This document shows, one piece after another, positions 1-6,646 of a stretch of 35,487 bases of DNA. Position 1 is the stretch's first letter; every line of letters starts with the position of its first letter. The notes below the pieces were generated by a model. The model did no database searches, was not told where the DNA came from, and saw only the letters and a program-made list of their open reading frames with translations. The stretch comes from Nocardioides luteus (GTDB lineage Bacteria; Actinomycetota; Actinomycetes; Propionibacteriales; Nocardioidaceae): positions 1-35,487 of the forward strand of contig NZ_BMRK01000033.1 in assembly GCF_014648595.1 (NCBI RefSeq), given 5' to 3'. The translations under genes and the position numbers were made by a program.

Positions 1-1097
1 CGCTCACCGGGCAGCAGGTCGTCGTAGACCGCCTCGGCGAGCAGCGCGTGGCGGAACGTGTAGCGGGAGCCGGTCGGCTCGAGCACCTTCTGCTCGACCG
101 CGGTGCGCAGCGCGTCGTCGAGCTCGTCGGTCTTCATCTCGGTCACCGCGGCGAGCAGCTCGTGGGTGACCCGGCGGCCGGCGATCGAGGCGGTGCGGAC
201 CACGCTCCGGGCGGCGCCGTCGAGACGGTCCAGACGCACCAGCAGCAGGTCGGCGAGGTCCACGGGGAGGTCCTCGTCGCAACCGGCCTGCACCAGCTCC
301 TCGACGAAGAACGCGTTGCCCTCCGCGCGGCGGACGACCCGCTCGGCGTCGATCTCACCGCTGGCCAGCTCGTGGACCAGCAGTCGCACCGAGTCGTCGG
401 TCAGCGGCTCGAGCACGATCCGCTCGACGTCGGGCAGCCGGCCCCACTCGCCGACCTGCCGGCGCAGCGGGTGGCGGCGGTGGATGTCGTCGGCGCGGTA
501 GGAGGCCACGATCGCGACGGGGGCGTCGTAGGGGCGGGTGAAGAGGTAGGTCAGCAGGTCGCGGGTGGACTGGTCGGCCCAGTGGGTGTCCTCGACCACG
601 ACCAGCAGCGGCGCCTTCTCGGCGGCCGCCTCGAAGAGGGTGTGGACCGCGTCGAAGAGCTGTCCGCGGTCGGTGCCGGTCGCGGCGGCACCGTGGTTGG
701 CGCCCATCACGCGGCGTACGGGGCGCAGCCGGGCCAGCGCCGGGTAGTCGGCGGCCACGCTCTCGACCACGTCGGGCAGGTCGGCGACGATGCGGTCGAG
801 GATCTCCGAGAACGGCATGTACGCCACGGCGCTCTCGCCGAAGTCGACGCAGTGCCCCGCGTGGACCTGCCAGCCGTCACCGACGGCACGGTCTCGCAGG
901 GCGGTGAGCAGGCGGGTCTTGCCGACGCCGGCGTCACCGGCGAGCAGGACGTGCTGGCGCCCCTCGGCCGGCCGGGCCGCCGAGCCCGCCGAGCCAGCCG
1001 AGTCGGTCGCGACGACGCCGAGCAGGCCGGTGAGGGTCTGCAACTCCGAGTCGCGACCTACGAATGACCGAGCACTTTGCGCCATGTCCCCTATCAT
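1..1097 (-). CDS. LAL-family LuxR-type transcriptional regulator, N-terminal part (copy 1, cut by window edge)
   Basis: Only the first ~365 codons are present; the gene runs off the left edge and the C-terminal LuxR helix-turn-helix is not seen. The reading frame begins MIGDMAQSARSFVGRDSEL and contains a Walker A (GDAGVGKT) and a Walker B-like VVVEDTHWAD, the signature of the large STAND/LAL ATPases. It closely matches the start of the complete copy at 1385-4318 over its whole visible length (shared blocks include MAQSA, HVLLAGDAGVGKTR, DTHWADQSTRDLLT and FFVEELVQA). The start at 1097 has GGAGG four bases upstream and aligns with the start of the other copy; an in-frame ATG at 1085 is the alternative. 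It lies 47 bp downstream of a 46-aa gene on the same strand, probably in one transcript. The ligand and target genes are unknown. Confidence 0.9.
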   Translation of the reverse strand, partial: MIGDMAQSARSFVGRDSELQTLTGLLGVVATDSAGSAGSAARPAEGRQHVLLAGDAGVGKTRLLTALRDRAVGDGWQVHAGHCVDFGESAVAYMPFSEILDRIVADLPDVVESVAADYPALARLRPVRRVMGANHGAAATGTDRGQLFDAVHTLFEAAAEKAPLLVVVEDTHWADQSTRDLLTYLFTRPYDAPVAIVASYRADDIHRRHPLRRQVGEWGRLPDVERIVLEPLTDDSVRLLVHELASGEIDAERVVRRAEGNAFFVEELVQAGCDEDLPVDLADLLLVRLDRLDGAARSVVRTASIAGRRVTHELLAAVTEMKTDELDDALRTAVEQKVLEPTGSRYTFRHALLAEAVYDDLLPGE

Positions 1098-1144
1098 CGC
1101 GCCTCCGGGCTCGGGTTTCTCCCGCATTAACGTGGTCCGCGGGC

Positions 1145-1285
1145 TCAGTTGTGGATGGAGTCCATCCGGCGGGGACGACGGCGCCGCACCTGGCGGGCGA
1201 GGCGGTCGGCAGAGGTGCTGCGGCGGATGCTCTGGCGGCGGTAGGTCAGCTCGGCGTCGTAGCTGATCAGACTGTTGTTCATCAT
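1145..1285 (-). CDS. Small basic protein, 46 aa (paralogue of 4420-4542)
   Basis: A 46-residue Arg-rich protein beginning MMNNSLISYDAELTYRRQS and ending in an Arg/Pro-rich tail. The block YDAELTYRRQ aligns with YEAEVKYRRQ of the 40-aa protein at 4420-4542, which sits in the same place before the second LAL gene; this conservation is the main evidence that both are real genes. A good ribosome-binding site (GGAGG, 9 bases upstream) supports the start. No signal peptide or membrane segment is seen. The conserved N-terminal half and a basic tail could bind nucleic acid or a partner such as the LAL regulator, but the function is unknown. Confidence 0.75.
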   Translation of the reverse strand: MMNNSLISYDAELTYRRQSIRRSTSADRLARQVRRRRPRRMDSIHN

Positions 1286-1303
1286 GCGTCCCAGCCTCCG
1301 CGC

Positions 1304-1338
1304 CTGAGGTAGGGCCGCACATGAGGCGGCTGCCTTAG
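1304..1338 (-). promoter_or_regulatory. Shared motif upstream of small gene copy 1
   Basis: The minus-strand 10-mer CCTACCTCAG (1304-1313) lies 18 bases upstream of the 46-aa gene. The same 10-mer lies upstream of the paralogous small gene (4593-4602). A second shared word, GCCTTAG on the plus strand, occurs at 1332-1338 and at 4654-4660. A common regulator of both duplicated units is a reasonable inference; no consensus -10/-35 pair is obvious. Confidence 0.35.
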
Positions 1339-1384
1339 ACGGGCCTCAGGGGTGCCTCATTCGGCCGTGATCCTCATCACTCGC

Positions 1385-4318
1385 TCACTCCACCAGCCCT
1401 CGTCGGCGGCCGATCGCGGCCGCCTCGGTGCGCCCCGAGGCGCCGAGCTTGGCCAGGATGTTGGAGACGTGCACCGAGACCGTCTTGGTCGAGATGAACA
1501 GCTGCTTGCCGATCTCGCCGTTGCTCCTGCCGGCAGCGACAAGGGCGAGGATCTCGCTCTCGCGCGCGGTGAGCTGGTCGGAGGGTCCGGCGGACGACCG
1601 CTGCGGGGCGGTGCCGAGGGCGTGCAGGTGGTCGAGGATGGGCCGAGCGCCCAGCCTCTTGGCGGCCTCACGGGCCTTCTCGGCCAGCGGACGGGCCGCG
1701 GCCGCGTCACCGCCCGCTCGGAGGATCTCGGCGAGCCGGACCCGCGACCAGGCCAGCTCGTGGACGTCGGGAAAGACCTCGAAGGCCGCCACGGTCACGC
1801 GCCACGCCTCGACGAGCTCGGTCTGGTCGGGCACGGAGATGCCGGCCAGCCAACGCGCTCGGAGCCCCTCGGCCAGCACCCGCGCCGACCACGCCTGGCC
1901 CTCCAGGCCCCAGGGCTGATCCCAGCCCGGGGGTCGGGTGCCCTCCTCGAGGAGACGCTCCACGTGCGTCATCACCTGCGGGCGCTCGCCGACCGGCATG
2001 GCCGGGAGGGCGGCGCAGACCGCGCCGACGGCGATCGCGGAGAGGCGCGCGTTGGCCCCGAACCACTCCCCCCACCCGGTGCCGAGAGCGCCGACCCCGG
2101 CGTCGTACGCCTCGACGACCGCGGCGACGTCACCACGAGCCCCGGCTGCCTTCATCTCGACCAGGACCGAGTCGCGCGCGGTGGCCACCTCCTGCTTCCA
2201 CGTCGGTCGCAGCCGGCGCGCCTCGGCAGCGACGTCGGCACCGCGCGCTTGCTCGATCTTGAGCCGCTTGGACTCCAGCCACGGCCACAGCGCGGGCGGG
2301 ATGCCGTGGGCGTCGGTCAGGGCTAGCGCCTCGTCCCAACGGCCCGTGGTGTGGAGGTAGTCGAACCAGGCGATGCGGGCGTCGAAGGCGTACGGAGCCC
2401 AGGGGACGCCCCGCTCCACACCGAGCTCGAAGGCGCTGCGGTAGGTCTCGCCGGCCTCGTCGAGACGGTCGGCGGCGTCGAGGGCGAAGCCTAGCTGGAG
2501 CCGTCCACGCAGCTCTGGGTGGAGCGCACCCACCCTGGCCGCCCGCTCCACAGCCGTACGCAGCGGCTCGATCCACGGCTGGGGCGGCCGTCCCCAGGAG
2601 GCGGCGAGCGTGACGGCCACCTCCGCGGCGAGACCGGACCGGCCGAGCTCCTCGGCGAGGGCGAGCGCCTCCTGGCCGGCCGCCTCGGCGTCGTCGTAGC
2701 GGCGGGCGATCATCAGCTCGCGGGCGTAGGCGGCGAGCAGCCGGGCGCGCACCTTCGGCGGGGCGTCGTCGGGCAGCGCGGCCATCGCGGCCTCGGCGAG
2801 CTCCCCCACCCGGACGTCGTTGACGTAGGCGAAGCTGGTCTCGATCTCGACCGTCAGCAGCTGGGCACGCCACAGACCCGGCGCATCGGCCGGGAGCGAC
2901 TCCCGCTGCTCGCGGGCCAGCTTGCCGGCCCGGTCGGCGTGGCCGGCGGCGACCATCGCGTCCGAGGCCTTGACCACCAGCTCGACCAGGCGCTGGGTGT
3001 CCTCCTCGGAGGCGGCCCGGCCGGCGAGCAGGGCGATCGCCTGCTGGTAGTGCTGCGAGGCCTCGTCGGGACCACCGGCGGCCGCGGCCTCGTCACCGGC
3101 GGCGATCCCGGCGCGGAGCGCGGTCTCGTGGTCGCCGGCGAGACGGGCGTGCCGCGCCAGCCCGGCCGCGTTGCCGGTCGCGAGCCCGCTGCTGAGCGCC
3201 TCCACGTAGCGCTGATGGAGCCGGACCCGCTCGCCCGGGAGGAGATCGTCGTAGACCGCCTCGCCGAGGAGCGCGTGGCGGAAGACGTAGTAGCCGTCGT
3301 CGCGCGGCACCAGGATCGCGCGCTCGATGGCCTGCCGCAGCCCGGCGTCGAGGGTGGCGCGGTCGAGCCCGGCGACGGCCTCGAGGAGCTCGTCGCTGAC
3401 GTCGCGGCCGGCGGCGCTGGCGGTGTCGACCACCTCGCGCGCGGTCGCGTCGAGCTGGTCGAGCCGGATCAGGAGGAGGTCGGCGAGGTCCCAGGGCAGC
3501 TCGTCGGCGCCGGCGGCCTGCACCAGTTCCTCGACGAAGAAGGCGTTGCCGTCGGCGCGGCGCACGATGCTCTCGGCGTCGAGCCCGGCACCGTCCCCCG
3601 CGTCCGGGTCGGCGGCGAGCTCGGCCACGAGGAGGCGTACGTCGTCGTCGGAGAGCCGCCCGAGGTGGAACCGCTCGACCGACGGCAGCCGGGTCCACTC
3701 GGCGAGCTGCCGGCGCAGCGGGTGGCGGCGGTGGAGGTCGTCGGCGCGGTAGGAGGCGACCAGCGTCACCGGGCCGTCGAAGGGGCGGGTGAAGAGGAAG
3801 GTCAGCAGGTCACGCGTGGACTGGTCGGCCCAGTGGGTGTCCTCCACGACGACGAGCACCGGCGCCTTCTCGGCGGCGCGCTCGAGCAGCGCGTGGATGG
3901 CGGCGAAGAGGTTGCCGCGGTCGAGCGCCTCCTGGAGCTCGGGGTCGGTGCCGCCGAGCGCACGGGCGACGGGCGCCATCCGCAGGAGGGCCGGATGTAC
4001 GTCGGCGACCCCGGCGACCACGTCGGGCAGCGCGGTGGTGATGCTGTCGAGGATCTCGGTGAACGGCAGGTAGGCCTCGGCGCTGTCGCCGAAGTCGAGG
4101 CAGTGGCCGACCAGCGTCTGCCGGCCGTCGGCGGCCGCTCGGCCACGGAGCTCGTGCAGGATGCGGGTCTTCCCGACGCCGGCGTCACCGGCGAGGAGCA
4201 CGTGCCTGCCGCCGGTCGCGAGGAGGCCGCTGCCGAGGCCCACCAGGCCCGCCAGGGTCTCCAGGTCGGCGTCACGTCCGACAAGCCTCTCGGCACTCTG
4301 CGCCATGGGCGCCATCAT
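1385..4318 (-). CDS. LAL-family LuxR-type transcriptional regulator (copy 2, complete)
   Basis: A 977-residue regulator of the large ATP-binding LuxR (LAL) class, in the usual 900-1000 aa range. Residues 44-51 form the Walker A motif GDAGVGKT; a Walker B-like segment (VLVVVEDTHWAD) follows near residue 160; the middle is a long helical, TPR-like region rich in Ala, Arg and Glu; the last ~60 residues are a GerE/LuxR helix-turn-helix (LTARESEILALVAAGRSNGE, then IGKQLFISTKTVSVHVSNIL). By family knowledge these proteins bind ATP and an inducer and activate transcription. The frame is open upstream to 4708, but that would overlap the small gene at 4420-4542; the start at 4318 has GGGAGGGG upstream and matches copy 1 (ATG at 4306 is possible). 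It is the second half of a duplicated small-protein/LAL unit. Confidence 0.93.
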   Translation of the reverse strand: MMAPMAQSAERLVGRDADLETLAGLVGLGSGLLATGGRHVLLAGDAGVGKTRILHELRGRAAADGRQTLVGHCLDFGDSAEAYLPFTEILDSITTALPDVVAGVADVHPALLRMAPVARALGGTDPELQEALDRGNLFAAIHALLERAAEKAPVLVVVEDTHWADQSTRDLLTFLFTRPFDGPVTLVASYRADDLHRRHPLRRQLAEWTRLPSVERFHLGRLSDDDVRLLVAELAADPDAGDGAGLDAESIVRRADGNAFFVEELVQAAGADELPWDLADLLLIRLDQLDATAREVVDTASAAGRDVSDELLEAVAGLDRATLDAGLRQAIERAILVPRDDGYYVFRHALLGEAVYDDLLPGERVRLHQRYVEALSSGLATGNAAGLARHARLAGDHETALRAGIAAGDEAAAAGGPDEASQHYQQAIALLAGRAASEEDTQRLVELVVKASDAMVAAGHADRAGKLAREQRESLPADAPGLWRAQLLTVEIETSFAYVNDVRVGELAEAAMAALPDDAPPKVRARLLAAYARELMIARRYDDAEAAGQEALALAEELGRSGLAAEVAVTLAASWGRPPQPWIEPLRTAVERAARVGALHPELRGRLQLGFALDAADRLDEAGETYRSAFELGVERGVPWAPYAFDARIAWFDYLHTTGRWDEALALTDAHGIPPALWPWLESKRLKIEQARGADVAAEARRLRPTWKQEVATARDSVLVEMKAAGARGDVAAVVEAYDAGVGALGTGWGEWFGANARLSAIAVGAVCAALPAMPVGERPQVMTHVERLLEEGTRPPGWDQPWGLEGQAWSARVLAEGLRARWLAGISVPDQTELVEAWRVTVAAFEVFPDVHELAWSRVRLAEILRAGGDAAAARPLAEKAREAAKRLGARPILDHLHALGTAPQRSSAGPSDQLTARESEILALVAAGRSNGEIGKQLFISTKTVSVHVSNILAKLGASGRTEAAAIGRRRGLVE

Positions 4319-4367
4319 CGCCCGAACCGCCCCTCCCTGGTCGGCATTTTCGTGACCCGGACGTGAA

Positions 4368-4403
4368 ACAACGCCGAGCTGGATCTCTCCTGCTCGGCGT
4401 TGT
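4368..4403 (-). terminator. Hairpin between small gene and LAL gene (terminator or attenuator)
   Basis: A perfect 11-bp inverted repeat (ACAACGCCGAG / CTCGGCGTTGT) with a 14-base loop sits in the 101-bp gap between the stop of the 40-aa gene and the start of the LAL gene. Read on the minus strand it is followed by TTTC. It could terminate or attenuate the small-gene transcript before the LAL gene. No equivalent hairpin is visible in the first unit. Confidence 0.5.
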
Positions 4404-4419
4404 CCGTGGTGCGCCCGCA

Positions 4420-4542
4420 TCAGCGGGTGCGGTTGCGTCGCGTCGAACGGGCCTGTGCGGCCCGCTGGCGCTTGGTCAGCTCCTGCTGCATCTGCTGGCG
4501 GCGGTACTTGACCTCTGCTTCGTAACCCACGCTGGTGTACAT
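4420..4542 (-). CDS. Small basic protein, 40 aa (paralogue of 1145-1285)
   Basis: A 40-residue protein, MYTSVGYEAEVKYRRQQ followed by a Gln/Arg-rich tail ending NRTR. It shares Y-(D/E)-AE-(L/V)-x-YRRQ with the 46-aa protein at 1145-1285. The start at 4542 is chosen because AGGAG lies 6 bases upstream; the frame is open further (to 4605) but without a better site. It precedes the complete LAL gene by 101 bp, with a hairpin between them. The protein is strongly basic and predicted soluble. No known domain is recognised; position and duplication link it to the regulator. Confidence 0.75.
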   Translation of the reverse strand: MYTSVGYEAEVKYRRQQMQQELTKRQRAAQARSTRRNRTR

Positions 4543-4592
4543 CTCGATCTCCTGCTCTCCGGTGTCCTGCTGACACCGAGAACACTCCTCCG

Positions 4593-4660
4593 CTGAGGTA
4601 GGCACCCGGATCGGTCGCGCGCCCTACTTTCCGACCTACCTCCGGCCCGGAGCGCCTTAG
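4593..4660. promoter_or_regulatory. Divergent intergenic region with inverted GAGGTAGG / CCTACCTC sites
   Basis: Between the small gene (minus) and the nitroreductase gene (plus), GAGGTAGG at 4595-4602 and its exact inverse CCTACCTC at 4635-4642 are 40 bp apart, close to four helical turns. A palindromic GCCTTAGGC lies at 4654-4662. The GAGGTAGG word recurs before the other small gene. The arrangement fits paired operator sites for a dimeric regulator, perhaps the LAL protein itself (inference). Confidence 0.4.
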
Positions 4661-4676
4661 GCGACAGACTGTGGCT

Positions 4677-5276
4677 ATGGAGTTCTCCGAGGTCGTACGC
4701 CGCCGCAAGATGGTCCGCAGCTACACCACCGATCCGGTGGACCCTGAGGTGGTCGACAGGATCCTCCACAACGCCACCCGGGCCCCGTCCGCGGGCTTCT
4801 CCCAGGGCTGGGGCTTCCTGGTGCTCGACACCCCCGAGGACGTACGCCGCTACTGGGAGCTCACCGCCGACGACGTCGACGACCCCGACGAGTGGCTGAC
4901 CGGGTTGATGAAGGCGCCCGTGATCGTCCTCCCGTGCTCCTCCAAGGCCGCCTACCTCGACCGCTATGCGCAGCCCGACAAGGGCTGGACCGACCGCGAC
5001 GAGGCCCGCTGGCCGATGCCGTTCTGGCACATGGACACCGCGATGGCCACCATGCTGATCCTGCAGACCGTCGTCGACGAGGGCCTGGGTGCGCTCTACT
5101 TCGGCGTCCCGCCCGAGCACGACGCCGCCGTCCGCGAGGGGTTCGGCATCCCCGACACCTTCGACCCGATCGGCGCCGTCACCATCGGCCACCCCGCCGC
5201 CGGCGGCGCCAAGGGCTCTCCCTCCCGCCGTAAGCGGACTCCGGTCGAGGAGGTCGTGCACCGCGGGCGGTGGTGA
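4677..5276 (+). CDS. Nitroreductase family protein
   Basis: A 199-residue protein of the FMN-dependent nitroreductase superfamily. The N-terminus MEFSEVVRRRKMVRSYTTD carries the family's R-x-S/R-x-(F/Y) start (RRRKMVRSY), followed by RAPSAGFSQGWGFLV, the usual FMN-binding N-APSAGN-Q-W-F block in a variant form, and a later GLGALYFGVP segment. Family members reduce nitro groups, quinones or flavins with NAD(P)H; the substrate here is unknown. ATG 4677 is preferred over an in-frame GTG at 4671; neither has a clear ribosome-binding site, so the message may be nearly leaderless. It is divergent from the small-protein/LAL genes. Confidence 0.88.
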   Translation: MEFSEVVRRRKMVRSYTTDPVDPEVVDRILHNATRAPSAGFSQGWGFLVLDTPEDVRRYWELTADDVDDPDEWLTGLMKAPVIVLPCSSKAAYLDRYAQPDKGWTDRDEARWPMPFWHMDTAMATMLILQTVVDEGLGALYFGVPPEHDAAVREGFGIPDTFDPIGAVTIGHPAAGGAKGSPSRRKRTPVEEVVHRGRW

Positions 5277-5320
5277 TCACGTCGGTCGAGGCGCGAGTGC
5301 CGGCGAGGCGGGTCGCGCCC

Positions 5321-5344
5321 GTGGTCTCGACAAGCTCGACCACC
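5321..5344. repeat. Dispersed imperfect palindromic repeat, copy 1
   Basis: The intergenic stretch starting GTGGTCTCGACAAGCTCGAC and continuing CACC is an imperfect palindrome. A nearly identical copy occurs at 9331-9353 and a degenerate one at 6609-6630. Such short GTCGAG-rich elements are common intergenic repeats in related actinomycetes (recollection, not tested here). It lies between the nitroreductase gene and the 3' end of the GTPase gene. Confidence 0.6.
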
Positions 5345-5375
5345 GAGAGCCGACCTCGGCCGCCGAGGGGCCGCC

Positions 5376-6524
5376 TCACCTCTCCTTGGCGTTGAGCTTC
5401 AGCCGCGAGATCTGGGTCTTGAGCTCGTCGAGGAAGAGGGTGCGGATGCTCTCGGTGTCGAGGGCGCCGTTGACGCCCCGGAGCTTGCCCTCGGAGAGCT
5501 TGACGCAGACCTTGGACCAGGCGGCGCCGATGGCGCCGGTGAAGCCCGCGGCGACGGTGGCGTTGATCGCGCCGCCGCCGACGGTGCCGAAGCCGGGGAC
5601 CATCTTGAGCAGGTTGCCGGCGACGGTGCGTCCGGCCTGGGTGGCGGCGGCGGTGGCCGCGATCGAGGCCATCGCGGCCTTGTCGACCTCGATGCCGTAG
5701 ATCGCCGAGATGCGGGCCATCATGCCGAGCTGGATCGGCACCAGGACGACGGCGTCGGAGAACGGGATCGGGGTCGCGCCGGCCGCGCCGGCAGCGGTGG
5801 CAGCGCCGGCGATCACCGTGCCGGCCTGCTCCTGCTTACGTTTGAGATCCACCCTCTGCGCCGCCGTGAGGGCGTCCTCGACGCCTGCAGGCGCGCAGCG
5901 AAAGGTGGCATCAACAAGATCCTGCAGCCCGTGGACCGGCTGGCCCGAGAAGTCGTCGGCCTTGGCATTGGTCAGATAGACCCGCGCCCCGTGCACGGGC
6001 AGGCCCCGCGCGTCGATCTGCTGGGCGAACTCGACCGCGTCGGGATGGTAGGCGCCCGACGGCGAGGTCGGCACCTGGGTCATCACCAGCACCACCGGCA
6101 GCCCCAGGTCTGCGAGCTTGCGGATGAACGCTGCCTCGGTCTCCTCGAAGCGACGGTCGGCGAAGCGGACGGCGTACCACGCGACGTGGACCTGCTCCGA
6201 CTGCGGCTTGCGGCGGCGCTCCTGGATCAGCTTGGCGAGATCCTTGATCACCCGGTCGCCCTCGACGCCGATCTCGAGGCCCTGGGTGTCGAGCAGGCCG
6301 AAGAACCCGCTGGTGTGCAGGTAGAGCGTCGACTCCTTCGTCACCGGCTCGCCGATCCCGGTGCGCGCGACCTCCGCACCGAAGACGGCGTTGACCAGGG
6401 TCGACTTCCCGACACCGGTCTTCCCGAAGACGGCGAGGTTGAACCGGCCGATCTCCTTGGCGGACTCGGCATACCTCTTGTGGAACTCGTCCTTGAACCA
6501 GCCGTCGGATGCGAAGTTGTTCAC
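5376..6524 (-). CDS. DUF697-type GTPase (Era-like G domain plus hydrophobic C-terminal domain)
   Basis: A 382-residue GTP-binding protein. The G1 P-loop is GKTGVGKST near residue 34, the switch I Thr is probably in PVTKEST, and G3 is LLDTQG. The position of G4 holds VLVMTQVP instead of NKxD, so the usual Asp for guanine selectivity is absent, as in some GTPases of this type. The C-terminal part (about residues 235-350) is rich in Ala/Gly with hydrophobic segments, typical of DUF697 domains that associate with membranes. The start is GTG at 6524, with a weak upstream site. It is transcribed convergently with the nitroreductase and divergently from the C39 protease gene. The cellular role is not known. 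Confidence 0.85.
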   Translation of the reverse strand: MNNFASDGWFKDEFHKRYAESAKEIGRFNLAVFGKTGVGKSTLVNAVFGAEVARTGIGEPVTKESTLYLHTSGFFGLLDTQGLEIGVEGDRVIKDLAKLIQERRRKPQSEQVHVAWYAVRFADRRFEETEAAFIRKLADLGLPVVLVMTQVPTSPSGAYHPDAVEFAQQIDARGLPVHGARVYLTNAKADDFSGQPVHGLQDLVDATFRCAPAGVEDALTAAQRVDLKRKQEQAGTVIAGAATAAGAAGATPIPFSDAVVLVPIQLGMMARISAIYGIEVDKAAMASIAATAAATQAGRTVAGNLLKMVPGFGTVGGGAINATVAAGFTGAIGAAWSKVCVKLSEGKLRGVNGALDTESIRTLFLDELKTQISRLKLNAKER

Positions 6525-6608
6525 CCGTCCAGGATGCCAGCCGCCACCGACTGTTCCCGGAAATCAGCGTCCGCGGCCCCGGGCCCTGCCTCTTCTCTCG
6601 CCATTTCC

Positions 6609-6630
6609 ATGGTCGAGCCGGTCGAGGAGG
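6609..6630. repeat. Degenerate copy of the dispersed GTCGAG repeat
   Basis: TGGTCGAGCCGGTCGAGGAG, just upstream of the C39 protease gene, resembles the repeat at 5321 and 9331 but is less symmetrical. Its end supplies a GAGGAGG that may serve as ribosome-binding site for the gene at 6647, though the spacing (16 bases) is long. It could be a chance resemblance. Confidence 0.35.
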
Positions 6631-6646
6631 AATAGCGTGCCGTGGC

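Noticed and set aside
2519-4366. A 615-codon plus-strand frame opposite the LAL regulator
   Set aside because: Antisense shadow of the LAL gene; its translation shows no domain and is rich in Gly, Glu, Val and Arg as expected for reverse frames.
4319-4708. N-terminal extension of the complete LAL gene up to 4708
   Set aside because: It would overlap the 40-aa gene and hairpin in another frame and has no match in the paralogous copy, which starts at the equivalent of 4318.
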